Source of the DNA: Chloroflexota bacterium | GTDB lineage: Bacteria > Chloroflexota > Anaerolineae > Anaerolineales > Villigracilaceae | Direction of reading: 5' to 3' | DNA: 64,000 nucleotides | Assembly: GCA_013388685.1 (NCBI GenBank) | Contig: JACAET010000024.1 | Location: 62,001-126,000 of the forward strand | Shown here: one piece after another, positions 1 to 10,240 of the stretch | How the letters are laid out: every line of letters begins with the position of its first letter | Numbering within the stretch: the stretch's first letter is position 1 | Made by a program: the position numbers and the translations under genes | Notes under the pieces: model-generated | The model's database searches: none | The model's input: the letters and a program-made list of their open reading frames with translations, nothing else | Told to the model about the DNA's origin: nothing

Positions 1-2
1 AC

Positions 3-758
3 CTGTACATCGTTCTCAATTACATGACGGTTGCAAAAAACGGAGACGAATGGGATACGGACATTGACGAACTGGACATCTTCCTCGGCAAAAACTACAT
101 TGTCACCCATCACGACTTTCCCCTCCCTGCCGTGGATGAACCATGGAATTCATGCGACCGCGACTTGCGCGTCTTGCAGGATGGTGCCGATCACATCCTC
201 TACAAAATCGCCGATAAACTGATCGCGGGATACATGCCTGCCGTCGAAAAAATTGACGAAACCATTGACCAGATCGAAGATCAAGTTTTCGACAAACCCT
301 CGCCCCAAACTCTCGAAAGGCTGTTTGCCCTCAAGCGTACCTTACTGGCGATGAGGCGAATCCTGCTCCCCCAGCGTGAAGTCATGAACAAACTCGCCCG
401 CGATGATTACCAGGTGATTGACCCAAGAGACCGTATCTTCTTTCGCGACCTCTACGACCACCTCGTCCGCCTGCACGACCTCAACGAAAGCCTGCGCGAC
501 CTGGTCGGCGGCGCGCTCGATACTTACCTATCTGTCATCAACAACCGCATGAACGACATTATGAAGACGCTCACCATCATTACCACGCTTTTCATGCCCA
601 TCACCTTCGTTACCGGTTTTTTCGGCATGAACTTTTTTGAACCGTTGGGAGATCTGCTCGGATGGACCACGCGCTCGATCTTTGCCGTGACAGCCATCAT
701 CTTGCTCTTTTTCCCCTTTGGCATGTACCTCTGGATGCGCCGCCGCACCTGGATATAA
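3..758 (+). CDS. corA: CorA-family Mg2+/divalent cation transporter, C-terminal part
   Basis: The reading frame is open from the first bases of the window, so the true start lies upstream and only about the last 250 residues are seen. CorA proteins form pentameric channels for Mg2+ in the cytoplasmic membrane. The visible part has a helical cytoplasmic stalk and then two membrane helices near the C-terminus. The family signature GMN follows the first helix (FFGMNFF, about residue 208 of the visible part), and the protein ends in a short basic tail (RRRTWI). No terminator is evident downstream. The GMN motif and two-helix C-terminus make the family assignment secure; ion preference (Mg, Co or Zn) cannot be read from the sequence. 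Confidence 0.93.
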   Translation: MYIVLNYMTVAKNGDEWDTDIDELDIFLGKNYIVTHHDFPLPAVDEPWNSCDRDLRVLQDGADHILYKIADKLIAGYMPAVEKIDETIDQIEDQVFDKPSPQTLERLFALKRTLLAMRRILLPQREVMNKLARDDYQVIDPRDRIFFRDLYDHLVRLHDLNESLRDLVGGALDTYLSVINNRMNDIMKTLTIITTLFMPITFVTGFFGMNFFEPLGDLLGWTTRSIFAVTAIILLFFPFGMYLWMRRRTWI

Positions 759-1071
759 AGTTTGCGGCATTTCAGTTTCTGGTAAATCTTTGTTTCTAAC
801 GATTTTTCGATTACCTGCAGGGCTGATCCTTTTGTGCCAACCCGTATAGTGGTCACTTGGGTGGGATATAATCGGGCATGCCAACCGCAATAAAGGACAA
901 CCGATGCCGGATCAACGCACATCACATATAACTCTGCAGATGCCCGTGCGTCATTCCCCTGACTGCCGACAAACGGCGGACGCATACATATACCGACGAG
1001 GCGCACATCGTTCTCCTGAAACCGATCAGCCCAGCGCCCTTGCAGAAGTCGGCTTCAAGGATCAGCGATAA
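759..1071. other. Intergenic gap, nothing firmly recognised
   Basis: This stretch of about 310 bases holds no convincing gene. A TATAAT box at 867-872 could be a -10 element for the downstream glycosyltransferase gene, but no good -35 box lies at the proper distance. The minus-strand open frames crossing the gap are shadows of the corA frame and show no family features. Confidence 0.4.
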
Positions 1072-3129
1072 ATGAAACGGTGGAATTGGTTCGAGATTCT
1101 GTTGATTTTGGCTGTCGCGTCAAGCGGCTTGTATGCGGCGTTTTCCGACGCCCAAAATCTTTCCATGCGCTGGTTTATCCGGGATGACGCTTATTATTAC
1201 TTCAAGGTCGCTCAAAATATCAGTGAGGGATACGGCTCCACCTTTGATGGAATCAATAAATCCAACGGCTACCACCCGCTTTGGCTGATTGTCTGTATTC
1301 CCGTGTTTGCTCTTGCCCGCTTCGACCTGATTCTCCCACTCAGGGTCCTTCTGATCGTTCTGAGCGGTTTGACCGCCGGCACATCCATCCTGCTTTATCG
1401 CATTTTCGGCAGAATATTCACACCCGTTTTGGGCGCGCTCGCCGCCATCTACTGGGCGTTCAGCACCGACATTTTGACGCGTGTGTATCAGCAGGGGTTG
1501 GAAACGGGTATTGCGGCATTCTTCATTGTTCTCTTTGTCTATAAACTCCTTGATTTCGAAACGACATGGCGCACCTCTCCGCCATCGAATAGGCAACTGA
1601 TGGCGTTGGGCATTCTGGCGGTGCTGGTCATCTTCAGTCGGCTGGATCTGGTCTTCCTTGCAGGCATGACGGGCATTTGGATCATCCTTCGCAAATCTCC
1701 AATGAGATACTTGATGCCGCTGGATATCGTTTTCATCGTCGTTGCGGCTTTACTCGCCATCATCTTCCGCGTCACCTTCAAGGAATATTACAAATTTTCA
1801 GACGTGGCAATTGTCATGGTGGCGGTTGGCTTGCTCTTGAAGATTCCTGCCGCGTATTGTCTGGGTTTATACCGGCGTTCAACACTGACGAATCCAGCTC
1901 GCCTGCTCAAACAACTCTGCCTCTTTGCTGTGTCCGCCTCCCTTGGGGTTGGGCTTGTCATGATGGCTGTGACCCCATTGGCTGGTTTTGACGGCTTTCC
2001 GCGTTCCGCCATCGCTTACGACCTGATCCTGACCTTCCTGTTTTTTGGTCTTTCACGGCTTGGGGCGGTCGGTTTGTGGTCCGGCGCGGGCGCGACGGAA
2101 GATGAACCGTCGCCGCTCAAAACTCTCGCATCCAACTGGAAGACCTGGCTTGCCGAGAGTCTTGCCTATTACGGTGTCGTTTTCGGTGCGCTGGCGCTGT
2201 ACATGCTGTGGAACCGGCTTGCCTTTGGAACCTTTTCGCCTGTCAGCGGACAGATCAAACGATGGTGGGGTTCGCTTTCGGGCAATGTCTATGGCGGAGC
2301 GGCTTCGAATCCCCTGACGTTTTTCGGTATTGATTATATGGGAGAGGGGAACGCCTGGCATCCGGTTTCCACATTGCTCGGTCATTGGGCTGAGTTGATG
2401 ATTCGAACCGGACTGGTGGACATACAGCGATACCTGATATTGATCTTCCTTCTTGGAGCGTTTGTCTACTTCACGCTTTGGCTCGACAAGACAAAAGCCA
2501 GAGACGCCGTTACCCAGCTTGCCGTCATCCCTCTCGTGTGCGGCGCGTGGCTTCAGGTGCTTTCGTACCACATCACGGGCTATTCCGCCTTCAAGGAATG
2601 GTATTGGATCGCTCAATGGATCGCCGTTGTCCTCATACTGGGTCTGGTGGGTGGGATGTTGTACAGCCTCATTCCCAATTCCCGGTGGTTGCACATCGCC
2701 CTTTGGGTGGTCGCGGCGGCTTGGGGAACCTCGATGGGTGTATCTTATTGGCAGTACATACGGGAGATCATGCCATACGGGGAAACTTCTCCCGACGCCC
2801 CCTACAACGATATCGCGGCATTCCTCGAAGAACATACCGAGCCCGGTAGCAGAATTGGAATGACAGGCGGCGGCAATGCCGGTTATTTCATCTCGGACCG
2901 CACCGTCATCAACATGGACGGCTTGATCAACAGTTATGCCTACTTTCAACTGCTCAAACGAAAGGAGGCTGGCGCCTACCTGGCGGAGATTGGCATGGAT
3001 TACATTCTGGCGAATCCTGCTTTGATTAACCAACTCCCCTATAACGGTCAATATACCCCCTTTATCGAGTGGATGGACATTCGATATGGCGGCAAAACCC
3101 TGATGCGCTACCATCCTGCCGCCCCGTAA
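1072..3129 (+). CDS. GT-C-like polytopic membrane glycosyltransferase (putative)
   Basis: A 685-residue integral membrane protein with about a dozen hydrophobic segments spread along its length and a soluble C-terminal part. The N-terminal helix is followed by an acidic loop, IRDDAYYYFKVAQNI (about residues 36-50). This resembles the Asp-containing first external loop of GT-C glycosyltransferases (PMT/ArnT/GT39-like), which take sugar from a polyprenyl-phosphate donor. Such enzymes modify proteins, lipids or cell-surface polymers on the outer face of the membrane. The family is inferred from topology and this loop; acceptor and sugar are unknown. The start is ATG with a weak AAGGA upstream. 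It stands alone between corA and a small membrane protein. Confidence 0.6.
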   Translation: MKRWNWFEILLILAVASSGLYAAFSDAQNLSMRWFIRDDAYYYFKVAQNISEGYGSTFDGINKSNGYHPLWLIVCIPVFALARFDLILPLRVLLIVLSGLTAGTSILLYRIFGRIFTPVLGALAAIYWAFSTDILTRVYQQGLETGIAAFFIVLFVYKLLDFETTWRTSPPSNRQLMALGILAVLVIFSRLDLVFLAGMTGIWIILRKSPMRYLMPLDIVFIVVAALLAIIFRVTFKEYYKFSDVAIVMVAVGLLLKIPAAYCLGLYRRSTLTNPARLLKQLCLFAVSASLGVGLVMMAVTPLAGFDGFPRSAIAYDLILTFLFFGLSRLGAVGLWSGAGATEDEPSPLKTLASNWKTWLAESLAYYGVVFGALALYMLWNRLAFGTFSPVSGQIKRWWGSLSGNVYGGAASNPLTFFGIDYMGEGNAWHPVSTLLGHWAELMIRTGLVDIQRYLILIFLLGAFVYFTLWLDKTKARDAVTQLAVIPLVCGAWLQVLSYHITGYSAFKEWYWIAQWIAVVLILGLVGGMLYSLIPNSRWLHIALWVVAAAWGTSMGVSYWQYIREIMPYGETSPDAPYNDIAAFLEEHTEPGSRIGMTGGGNAGYFISDRTVINMDGLINSYAYFQLLKRKEAGAYLAEIGMDYILANPALINQLPYNGQYTPFIEWMDIRYGGKTLMRYHPAAP

Positions 3130-3188
3130 TGGAACCCGACGCATCCACCCTGACCGGTGCCTGAATCCTGTTTCGACGAAATCGTGCC

Positions 3189-3641
3189 ATGCCTCGAAAA
3201 AGACCTTTCAGTGTAACCATCATCCTGGTAATGGTGTTAATCCACACAGCCTGGGGCGCGGCGCGCTTGCTCGCCACCCTGCGCTCGTGGAGGGTGTTGA
3301 ACGAATTCGAATCGGGACTCGGCGCGTGGTATCTGGCTGCCACGGGAGCAGGCTGGAGCATCGCCGGGGGCGTGTTGCTATCCGGCATCCTGCGTAAACG
3401 CAAATGGGCGTCCGTTGTTTTTGTGCCCTTCGCCTCGATCTCGTTGTTGGAATATTGGCTGGAGCGTATATTTTTTGAAACATCCCGCTCGAACCTGCCC
3501 TTCGCCGCTGCCTGTTCCGTACTAATCGCCGCAGCGGTGTGGATTTTGACAAACCTGCCGGGCACCCAATCGTATTTTGCAAAAAGCGAGGAACATGAAC
3601 AACCAGACGAAAAATCAAATTCTGCAAGAGAAACGAGTTAA
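3189..3641 (+). CDS. Small four-helix membrane protein of unknown function
   Basis: A 150-residue protein with four predicted membrane helices, roughly residues 7-28, 48-70, 75-97 and 102-122, ending in a charged tail. I do not recognise a family. The last 47 bases overlap the start of the downstream carboxyltransferase gene in another frame, so the two may be translationally coupled and co-transcribed. This would make it the first gene of the carboxylase operon, but nothing in the protein itself points to that pathway. The length, hydrophobic pattern and coupling support a real gene. Confidence 0.6.
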   Translation: MPRKRPFSVTIILVMVLIHTAWGAARLLATLRSWRVLNEFESGLGAWYLAATGAGWSIAGGVLLSGILRKRKWASVVFVPFASISLLEYWLERIFFETSRSNLPFAAACSVLIAAAVWILTNLPGTQSYFAKSEEHEQPDEKSNSARETS

Positions 3642-5145
3642 ATCGCGACTTGGCGGCGGACCCGAGCGCATAGAGACTCAGCACAAAAAGGGACGGTTGA
3701 CTGCCCGGGAACGCATTGACCTCCTGCTCGACAAGGGATCGTTTCGCGAGGTGGACGCCTTCGTCCAACATCGCACGCACGATTTTGGTCTCGACAGGCA
3801 AAAATTCATGAGCGACTCGGTGGTCACCGGATGGGGGACCATCGAGGGACGCTTGGTCTACGTCTTTTCCCAAGATTTCACGGTCTTCGGCGGTAGCCTG
3901 GGTGAGGTGCATGCCGAAAAGATCTGCAAGATCATGGACATGGCGATGAAAAACGGCGCGCCCGTGATCGGTTTGAACGATTCGGGCGGCGCGCGGATTC
4001 AGGAAGGCGTTGTCTCACTGGCGGGTTACGCCGATATTTTCCTGCGCAATACGCTGGCGTCGGGCGTGATCCCGCAAATCTCCGCCATCATGGGTCCTTG
4101 CGCGGGCGGCGCAGTCTATTCCCCCGCGCTGACCGACTTTATTTTCATGACCCGTCATACCTCCTACATGTTCGTTACCGGACCGGATGTCGTCAAAGCC
4201 GTCACGCATGAAGAAGTGACTCAGGAGGAACTTGGCGGCGCGAGCGTCCATTCGGAAAAGTCAGGCGTGTGTCACGTTGCCGCAGACAGCGAGGCGGATA
4301 CGCTCTATCTCATCCGAAAACTGCTTGGTTATCTTCCGCAAAACAACATGGAGGACCCGCCCTTCCTGCCGACCGGAGACGACCCGCTTCGCATGGACGA
4401 GGAATTGAACGCCATCATTCCGGATGATCCGAACAAGCCGTACGACATGAAGGATGTGATCCGCTTGATTGTGGACAACGGGCAGTTCTTCGAAATTCAC
4501 GAGAATTACGCCCAAAATATCGTGATCGGATTTTCGCGCCTGGGCGGGCATTCCATCGGTATCGTGGCAAACCAGCCCGCCGTGCTGGCTGGCGTGCTGG
4601 ATATAGACGCGAGCGAGAAGGCGGCGCGTTTCGTCCGTTTCTGCGACGCCTTCAACATCCCCATCCTGACCCTAGAGGATGTGCCCGGCTTCCTGCCCGG
4701 CACCTTTCAGGAGCATCACGGAATCATCCGCTCGGGCGCGAAACTTTTATATGCCTACTGTGAAGCGACTGTTCCCAAACTCACCGTGATCACGCGCAAG
4801 GCATACGGCGGCGCCTATGACGTAATGAGCAGTAAACATATTCGCGGCGATTTCAACGTGGCATGGCCCTCCGCCGAGATTGCCGTAATGGGACCGGACG
4901 GCGCGGTCAACATCATATTCCGCAAGGAGCTGGAGAAGGCAAAAGATCCGCTCCAGCGCAAGGCGGAACTGGTGGCAGAGTATCGCGAGAAATTCGCCAG
5001 TCCCTATGTTGCCGCGGAACGCGGGTATATTGACGACGTGATCGAACCGAAGGAGACGCGCCCGCGCCTGATCAACGCGCTGGAGATGCTGAGCAACAAG
5101 CGCGATGCCAATCCCGCGAAGAAACACGGGAATATTCCACTATAA
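3595..5145 (+). CDS. Acyl-CoA carboxylase, carboxyltransferase (beta) subunit
   Basis: A 516-residue carboxyltransferase of the propionyl-CoA carboxylase beta / methylmalonyl-CoA decarboxylase alpha family. It moves CO2 from carboxybiotin to an acyl-CoA such as propionyl- or acetyl-CoA. The crotonase-fold halves carry the expected glycine-rich oxyanion loops: [11 protein letters not shown] with [12 protein letters not shown] in the N-half, and [14 protein letters not shown] in the C-half. The ATG at 3595 with an AGG just upstream is preferred to a TTG at 3577. Biotin carboxylase and biotin carrier genes follow on the same strand, so the operon encodes a full enzyme. With no decarboxylase membrane subunit or transcarboxylase nearby, a carboxylase role (propionyl-CoA to methylmalonyl-CoA) is most likely, but the substrate is inferred. 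Confidence 0.93.
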   Translation: MNNQTKNQILQEKRVKSRLGGGPERIETQHKKGRLTARERIDLLLDKGSFREVDAFVQHRTHDFGLDRQKFMSDSVVTGWGTIEGRLVYVFSQDFTVFGGSLGEVHAEKICKIMDMAMKNGAPVIGLNDSGGARIQEGVVSLAGYADIFLRNTLASGVIPQISAIMGPCAGGAVYSPALTDFIFMTRHTSYMFVTGPDVVKAVTHEEVTQEELGGASVHSEKSGVCHVAADSEADTLYLIRKLLGYLPQNNMEDPPFLPTGDDPLRMDEELNAIIPDDPNKPYDMKDVIRLIVDNGQFFEIHENYAQNIVIGFSRLGGHSIGIVANQPAVLAGVLDIDASEKAARFVRFCDAFNIPILTLEDVPGFLPGTFQEHHGIIRSGAKLLYAYCEATVPKLTVITRKAYGGAYDVMSSKHIRGDFNVAWPSAEIAVMGPDGAVNIIFRKELEKAKDPLQRKAELVAEYREKFASPYVAAERGYIDDVIEPKETRPRLINALEMLSNKRDANPAKKHGNIPL

Positions 5146-5154
5146 GTTTCAAGT

Positions 5155-5188
5155 GTCAAGTTCCGGATTGGAAGACGCGGAACTTGAC
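5155..5188 (+). other. Hairpin in the carboxyltransferase-accC gap
   Basis: GTCAAGTTCCG (5155-5165) and CGGAACTTGAC (5178-5188) form a perfect 11-bp inverted repeat with a 12-base loop between two co-directional genes. No T-run follows, so it is more likely an mRNA stability or processing hairpin, or a remnant small repeat, than a terminator. Confidence 0.5.
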
Positions 5189-5217
5189 GCCCGGAGCCTG
5201 ATACCTGCGGAGCGTAC

Positions 5218-6726
5218 ATGTTCAAAAAAGTATTGATTGCAAATCGTGGTGAGATCGCCGTGCGTATCATTCGCGCCTGCCGCGAACTGGGCATCGAGAC
5301 CGTTGCCGTGTATTCCGAGGTGGACCGGCAGGCTTTGCACGTCCGGTATGCGGACGAGGCGTATTTGCTCGGTCCCGCGCCTTCGCGCGACTCATATCTG
5401 CGGGCGGACAAGATTCTGGAGATTGCCAAAAAGTCGGGGGTGGATGCCATCCATCCGGGATATGGCTTTCTGGCGGAGCGCGAGGATTTTTCCGCAGCCT
5501 GCGAGGAGAATGGCATTGCGTTCATCGGTCCCAAACCGTCTGCCATTGCGGCGATGGGCGATAAAGCCGAAGCGCGTGCCACCGTCATCAAAGCGGGTGT
5601 GCCGGTCGTGCCGGGCACGGAGGACGTGGGCAACATGACGAACGACGATTTGATCAACATTGCTCCGAAGATCGGCTTTCCTTTGTTGATCAAAGCCACG
5701 GCGGGCGGCGGGGGGAAGGGCATGAGGGAGGTCAGGTCCATTGAGGAGATGCCAGCCCTTCTTGAATCCGCGAGACGCGAGGCGGAGTCGGCGTTTGGGG
5801 ATGGGAATGTCTACCTGGAGAAATTGGTCGAGGGCGCGCGCCACATCGAAATCCAAATTCTGGCAGATATGCATGGCAATGTCATTCATTTGGGCGAGCG
5901 CGAGTGTTCGCTGCAACGCAGGCATCAGAAATTGCTGGAGGAGGCACCCTCCGCCGCGTTGAGCGAGAAGTTACGGGCGCGGATGGGAGCGGTGGCGGTC
6001 CGGGCGGCGCAGGCGGTCAATTACGTCAATGCGGGTACGATCGAATTCCTGCTTGATAAGAACGAAAATTTTTATTTCCTGGAAATGAACACGCGTTTAC
6101 AGGTGGAACATCCGGTGACCGAAATGGTGACGGGGATTGATATCGTCAAGGAGCAGATTCGCATTGCGCGCGGGCGGACGATGAGTTACAAGCAGGAGGA
6201 TGTGAAGTTCAATGGTCACGCCATCGAATGCCGCATCAACGCGGAAGATCCGTACAATGGCTTCATGCCGTCCACGGGGCGTATCACGCACAGCCTGCTC
6301 CCGACGGGTCCTGGTGTGCGCGTCGATACGGGTGTATATCCGGGCTTCGAAATCACGCCGTTTTACGATCCGATGATTGCCAAGTTGATTGTTTGGGGCG
6401 AGACGCGCGCCCAGGCGATTTTGCGTATGCGCCGCGCGCTGGAGGAATATCGCATCGTGGGTGTGCGCACGAACATTCCCTTCCACCAGACCATGATGGA
6501 TTCCCATCGTTTTATGGCTGGACAGTATGATACCCGCTTCGTGGAGGAGCGTTTCTCCATGGAGGAGGCGGAGGAACACCGTAAGAATTTCGAAGAGGTC
6601 GCCGCCCTTTTTGCCGCGCTTGTCGCTCATCAAGCTACGGAACTTTCGGCGCAGTTTGTCCAACGCAACGAACGCGATACCAGCAACTGGAAATGGGTGG
6701 GACGCTGGGAAAGAATGCACCGGTAG
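5218..6726 (+). CDS. accC: Biotin carboxylase subunit of acyl-CoA carboxylase
   Basis: A 502-residue ATP-grasp biotin carboxylase that carboxylates carrier-bound biotin using ATP and bicarbonate. The N-terminal domain starts with [19 protein letters not shown]. The glycine-rich ATP loop is [11 protein letters not shown] (about residues 160-170). The active-site stretch HIEIQILAD with [13 protein letters not shown] and the [14 protein letters not shown] signature follow. The protein is about 50 residues longer than AccC; the extra part is C-terminal and charged (after about residue 450) and may contact the other subunits. It lies 72 bases after the carboxyltransferase and 51 before the biotin carrier. 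Confidence 0.95.
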   Translation: MFKKVLIANRGEIAVRIIRACRELGIETVAVYSEVDRQALHVRYADEAYLLGPAPSRDSYLRADKILEIAKKSGVDAIHPGYGFLAEREDFSAACEENGIAFIGPKPSAIAAMGDKAEARATVIKAGVPVVPGTEDVGNMTNDDLINIAPKIGFPLLIKATAGGGGKGMREVRSIEEMPALLESARREAESAFGDGNVYLEKLVEGARHIEIQILADMHGNVIHLGERECSLQRRHQKLLEEAPSAALSEKLRARMGAVAVRAAQAVNYVNAGTIEFLLDKNENFYFLEMNTRLQVEHPVTEMVTGIDIVKEQIRIARGRTMSYKQEDVKFNGHAIECRINAEDPYNGFMPSTGRITHSLLPTGPGVRVDTGVYPGFEITPFYDPMIAKLIVWGETRAQAILRMRRALEEYRIVGVRTNIPFHQTMMDSHRFMAGQYDTRFVEERFSMEEAEEHRKNFEEVAALFAALVAHQATELSAQFVQRNERDTSNWKWVGRWERMHR

Positions 6727-6777
6727 TTTCGCGCGTTTCGACAGGCTCGATACAATCCTCGATCAACGGAATAAACC

Positions 6778-7275
6778 ATGAAATACGTCATAACAGTGGA
6801 TAACAAACAGTTTCTTGTCGAGATCGTTGACGAACGCCACGTGAGCGTGGACGGCAAGATCTACGAAGTGGATTTCGAATCGGTCAGCGGACAGCCCGTT
6901 TATTCCTTGATTGCGGATGGAAAGTCGCATGAGGCCTATGTTCGCGAAAGCGAGGAGGGCTGGCAGGTGCTGTTGCGCGGACGGCTCTACCCGGTGAAGG
7001 TGGAAGACGAGCGCGAAAAGCGTCTCCGCGCCGCGGCAGGCGGGAGGGTGGCGGAAACCGGCGAGTTCCATCTCAAAGCGCCCATGCCGGGCTTGGTCGT
7101 TGCGGTTCCCGTCGAGGAGGGACAACAAGTCAAAAAGGGACAGGTGTTGCTGATTCTCGAATCCATGAAGATGCAGAATGAGTTGAAATCGCCGCGTGAC
7201 GGTGTGGTGTATCGTATCAAGGTCAAAGTGGGAGAGAACGTGGAACAGAAACAGCCGTTGCTCAGTGTGCAGTGA
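6778..7275 (+). CDS. Biotin carboxyl carrier protein of acyl-CoA carboxylase
   Basis: A 165-residue carrier. The C-terminal 70 residues are a biotinyl domain with the modification site ESMKMQNE, the target lysine being K131, preceded by the APMPGLV turn typical of these domains. The N-terminal 90 residues form a beta-rich linker domain of the kind seen in carriers of propionyl-CoA and related carboxylases, and carry no catalytic motif. It completes the carboxylase begun by the two upstream genes. Because carrier, biotin carboxylase and carboxyltransferase are separate polypeptides, the enzyme has a three-subunit arrangement rather than an alpha/beta PCC. Confidence 0.93.
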   Translation: MKYVITVDNKQFLVEIVDERHVSVDGKIYEVDFESVSGQPVYSLIADGKSHEAYVRESEEGWQVLLRGRLYPVKVEDEREKRLRAAAGGRVAETGEFHLKAPMPGLVVAVPVEEGQQVKKGQVLLILESMKMQNELKSPRDGVVYRIKVKVGENVEQKQPLLSVQ

Positions 7276-7356
7276 GCGGCGGGCGGCGATCCCGTCTGTC
7301 GAACGCGCACAAGCATATGGGCGTGCCGCAGATGCCCTCCGCTATCGGCACGTATC

Positions 7357-8031
7357 ATGCACATGAACCAACCCGTCAAAAATCTGCAGGAAATCGAAGC
7401 CAAATTTTACGTGAAGAATTTGGCGAGGATCGAAGCGCGCCTTCGGGATATGAAGGCGCCCGTGATTCAACCCCGTATTCTCGAGACGAACATCCGCTTC
7501 GACCTGCCCGGGGGCGCTCTGCGTTCGCAGGGGCAGGTTTTGCGCCTCAGGCGGGATGCCGAAGCGCGTCTCACCTACAAGGCTGAAAGCGTCAACGATC
7601 GGGGAGTTTTGAAACGCACCGAAATCGAATTTGCCGTGGAAGATTTCGAAAAGGCAAAACAAGTTCTCGAAGCGCTGGGGTATCGAAAATCGTTCTATTA
7701 TGAAAAATACCGAACGACCTATGCGGTGCAGCCCTCTGAGGTTTTGAGGGAACCCGAAGGTCGCGTACACGTGATGCTGGATGAATTGCCGTATGGAAAT
7801 TTTGTCGAAATCGAAGGGGGGAGCGTCGAACAGATCCGGGACGCGGCGGACCGCCTGCGTTTGAAATGGGATGCCGCCATTCCGGCGAGTTACCATGTTT
7901 TGTTCGACAGGTTGTGCGCCCGTCACCCGAACCTCGATGCGACGGACCTGTCCTTTACCGCCTTACGGGAGACGAAAGTGACCGCCGCGGATTTATCGGT
8001 GCGCGCGGCGGATGATGACGAGGCAGGATAG
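7357..8031 (+). CDS. CYTH-domain protein (CyaB/thiamine-triphosphatase-like)
   Basis: A 224-residue protein with the CYTH fold signature ExExK near the N-terminus (EIEAKF, about residues 12-17). Alternating charged strands follow that would line a triphosphate tunnel (RFD, VLRLRRD, LTYKAE, KRTEIEF, YYEKYRTTY, DELPYGNFVEIEG). CYTH proteins include class IV adenylate cyclases and inorganic or thiamine triphosphatases; the sequence alone does not decide. The overall order is closest to the CyaB branch. The last 30 residues lack the fold's motifs. It is 81 bases after the biotin carrier and convergent with the next gene. ATGs at 7357 and 7363 are both possible. Confidence 0.82.
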   Translation: MHMNQPVKNLQEIEAKFYVKNLARIEARLRDMKAPVIQPRILETNIRFDLPGGALRSQGQVLRLRRDAEARLTYKAESVNDRGVLKRTEIEFAVEDFEKAKQVLEALGYRKSFYYEKYRTTYAVQPSEVLREPEGRVHVMLDELPYGNFVEIEGGSVEQIRDAADRLRLKWDAAIPASYHVLFDRLCARHPNLDATDLSFTALRETKVTAADLSVRAADDDEAG

Positions 8032-8045
8032 GCGGGACGCGAACG

Positions 8046-8948
8046 TTACGCGCCCCTGACCTTCCTCCAATATCTCTGCAATCCGTCTGCGCTCATGCCG
8101 GGAGGGTTGGCGAGTTCGTAGACCTGCGCCGTTTCCTCATCCAGGCCCATTCGTTTGCCCTCCGCGGTCATCCAGTCGGTAAAACGCCGGCGCAGTTCCT
8201 CGATGGGCGGGTCGGAGGGCATGGTCTGCTCCAGCCAGCGCGAGGCGGAAAGCAGTCCCTTTTCGACCTCGTCCAGGTGCCATTGAGGGTCGTCGAAGAA
8301 ACCGAAATGTGTCGGCGCGATGCGCGAGCATTTCTCCCTGCGCAGGCGGGCGATACTCTCATGCCAGCGTTCGATGTGCAGTTCGGGCGGCGGCATGGGT
8401 ACGCGTAAATAACGATACCCGGGAATGCGCACGCCGCCCACATCGCCGCTGAACAGGATATCCTCGAACAGATAGGAATAATGATGCTCCGCGTGACCGG
8501 GCGTGTGAAGCGGAATAAATTCCGCGCCGCCGATCTTGATCGCCTCCGCATCCTTCGGGATACAAAGTTGACTCTCCGGCACGGGCAGGAATTCGCCCCA
8601 CAGCGACTCCATCCTCTCGCCATAGATGCGCGCCGCGCTGGCGAGTAATTTTTCGGGGTTGAGCATGTGCGGCGCGCCGACCGGATGCACGTACACCTGG
8701 GCTCCCTGCCGGGCGAGCCATCCTGCCGCGCCCGCATGATCGAGGTGGATGTGTGTCAGCAGGACGTGAGTCACGTGGCGGGGAGATAAGCCTTCTTTTG
8801 CCAGACCCGCCTCCAGTCCCGCGAGAGTCGAACCGGGTCCGCTTTCGATCAGGATAACCGAGTCGCCTTGTCGAATCAAATACGCGGCAATGGCGTGCGG
8901 GCGTCCCTGAAAGTTCAAGTCAAGTGTGACAACACGGGTTGGCGCCAT
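8046..8948 (-). CDS. MBL-fold metallo-hydrolase
   Basis: A 300-residue metallo-beta-lactamase-fold hydrolase. The zinc ligand motif HxHxDH is present as THIHLDHAG, followed by downstream histidines (HTPGHAEHH and PTHFGFF) that usually complete a binuclear site. Members act on thioesters, lactones, glutathione derivatives or phosphodiesters; the substrate is not predictable. The start at 8948 is chosen because AGGAGG sits four bases upstream; an earlier ATG at 9014 lacks a good ribosome site. Its first 34 bases overlap the end of the DUF58 gene, making it the last gene of a moxR-DUF58-MBL operon. Confidence 0.88.
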   Translation of the reverse strand: MAPTRVVTLDLNFQGRPHAIAAYLIRQGDSVILIESGPGSTLAGLEAGLAKEGLSPRHVTHVLLTHIHLDHAGAAGWLARQGAQVYVHPVGAPHMLNPEKLLASAARIYGERMESLWGEFLPVPESQLCIPKDAEAIKIGGAEFIPLHTPGHAEHHYSYLFEDILFSGDVGGVRIPGYRYLRVPMPPPELHIERWHESIARLRREKCSRIAPTHFGFFDDPQWHLDEVEKGLLSASRWLEQTMPSDPPIEELRRRFTDWMTAEGKRMGLDEETAQVYELANPPGMSADGLQRYWRKVRGA

Positions 8949-10240
8949 GCAGCCTCCTGTGAAAAAGTATGGGCGGAAAAGCGGGAAAGGGTTTCCGAAA
9001 GGTCGGCGTCGCAATACACCGGGCAGACCGGTATCTTGCGCTCGGTGAGCGATTGCGCGAGTTCCTCGTTGCCCTGCCGCCCTCCAAAGGATTTTGTCAT
9101 CAGCAGGACGACCACCGGACGCAGGTTGCGTCGCTGGAGGCTGTCCACCGCCAGGAGCAGTTCATGCCACGGCATCGGTGTAACGAGAATGGCGCTGCTT
9201 CCCTGCGGCAGTTGACCGATTTGCGCCGATACCAGGCTTGGCAGGGTGATGGCGCTTTCGCCCCGCAGAAAGGCGAGCGCCTCGAGAATTTTGCCCTCCT
9301 GCCGTTCGCTCCGTTCGGCGGGGATCACCGTATAGGAACGTTCGGAGGCGGTGACCATGCCCACCGAGCGGCGTTGTCCGATGAAGTAATGCGCCAGCGA
9401 GGCGGTGATGCTGATCGAGTATTCGAGCGTGGAGGGCGGCAGTTTCACTTTGCGGCGGCGGATCAGGAAGAGATCGTCCAGGGGGGATGGTTCGTCTTGC
9501 GGTTCGACCGGTTTGGAGATGTGTGCCGCCTTGTGTGTATCCAGAAAAAACCAGACCTCCGCCTGCGGGTCCTGCTCGAATTCCTTGACCATCAGTTGAC
9601 CGCGCCGAATGCTGGTGGTCCAGTGGATGCGTTTCATCGGGTCGCCGGGGATGTATTCGCGTATACCGGAGGCATGCGGCGTCACATCCATGGCTTTGCG
9701 GCGGATGGCTTTGCCGCCCGGCAGGAGACCGGGAGGAGAGATGAAATCGTTTACGGGGAACAACATGGGGAAGACCACCAGGCTTGCTGTTGCCGGGAAT
9801 TGTTTCGAGACGCGAAAGATGCCGAACGGGTCGCCGGAGGTGAGAACGGTCGGTCCAAGTGTGAACCCGCCTCTTGCGGTGAGCCAGGTGCGGGCGGTGT
9901 ACGAGCGTTTTTGGCGGCCAGGCAGCAGGGTGATGACGCGCGAGCCGGTTGCGTTGGGGATGTTGGTCTCGTTTGCGATTTCCAGCCAGAGTTTGGTCGT
10001 GCGGCTGTTGTTCGCGATCTCGAAATGTTCTTCGAGAACGTCGCCTACCCCGGCGCGCGAAGAACGGGCGCGCCGTTCAAGGGCAATGCCTTGCAAGGAG
10101 AGGGTGGTCATGACCCAGGCGACGGCAAGCAGCAATATGCCGAGGTACAACAGTCGTACGTAATGGACGGAACCGTTCACCATCGTGCCGATGCCCCCCA
10201 CTGCCAGGAGCAGCAGGACGAAGAGGCGCCCCGATGTCAC
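8915..10240 (-). CDS. DUF58-domain protein, MoxR partner
   Basis: A 441-residue protein with two N-terminal membrane helices (about residues 5-22 and 28-47), a beta-rich middle part and a DUF58 domain with the signature [25 protein letters not shown] (about residues 206-230). This leads into a vWA-like C-terminal half. DUF58 proteins are regularly encoded with MoxR AAA+ ATPases and are thought to assist maturation of envelope or metal enzymes. The start codon is GTG and overlaps the stop of the moxR-like gene by four bases (GTGA), so translation is probably coupled. Confidence 0.9.
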   Translation of the reverse strand: MTSGRLFVLLLLAVGGIGTMVNGSVHYVRLLYLGILLLAVAWVMTTLSLQGIALERRARSSRAGVGDVLEEHFEIANNSRTTKLWLEIANETNIPNATGSRVITLLPGRQKRSYTARTWLTARGGFTLGPTVLTSGDPFGIFRVSKQFPATASLVVFPMLFPVNDFISPPGLLPGGKAIRRKAMDVTPHASGIREYIPGDPMKRIHWTTSIRRGQLMVKEFEQDPQAEVWFFLDTHKAAHISKPVEPQDEPSPLDDLFLIRRRKVKLPPSTLEYSISITASLAHYFIGQRRSVGMVTASERSYTVIPAERSERQEGKILEALAFLRGESAITLPSLVSAQIGQLPQGSSAILVTPMPWHELLLAVDSLQRRNLRPVVVLLMTKSFGGRQGNEELAQSLTERKIPVCPVYCDADLSETLSRFSAHTFSQEAAWRQPVLSHLT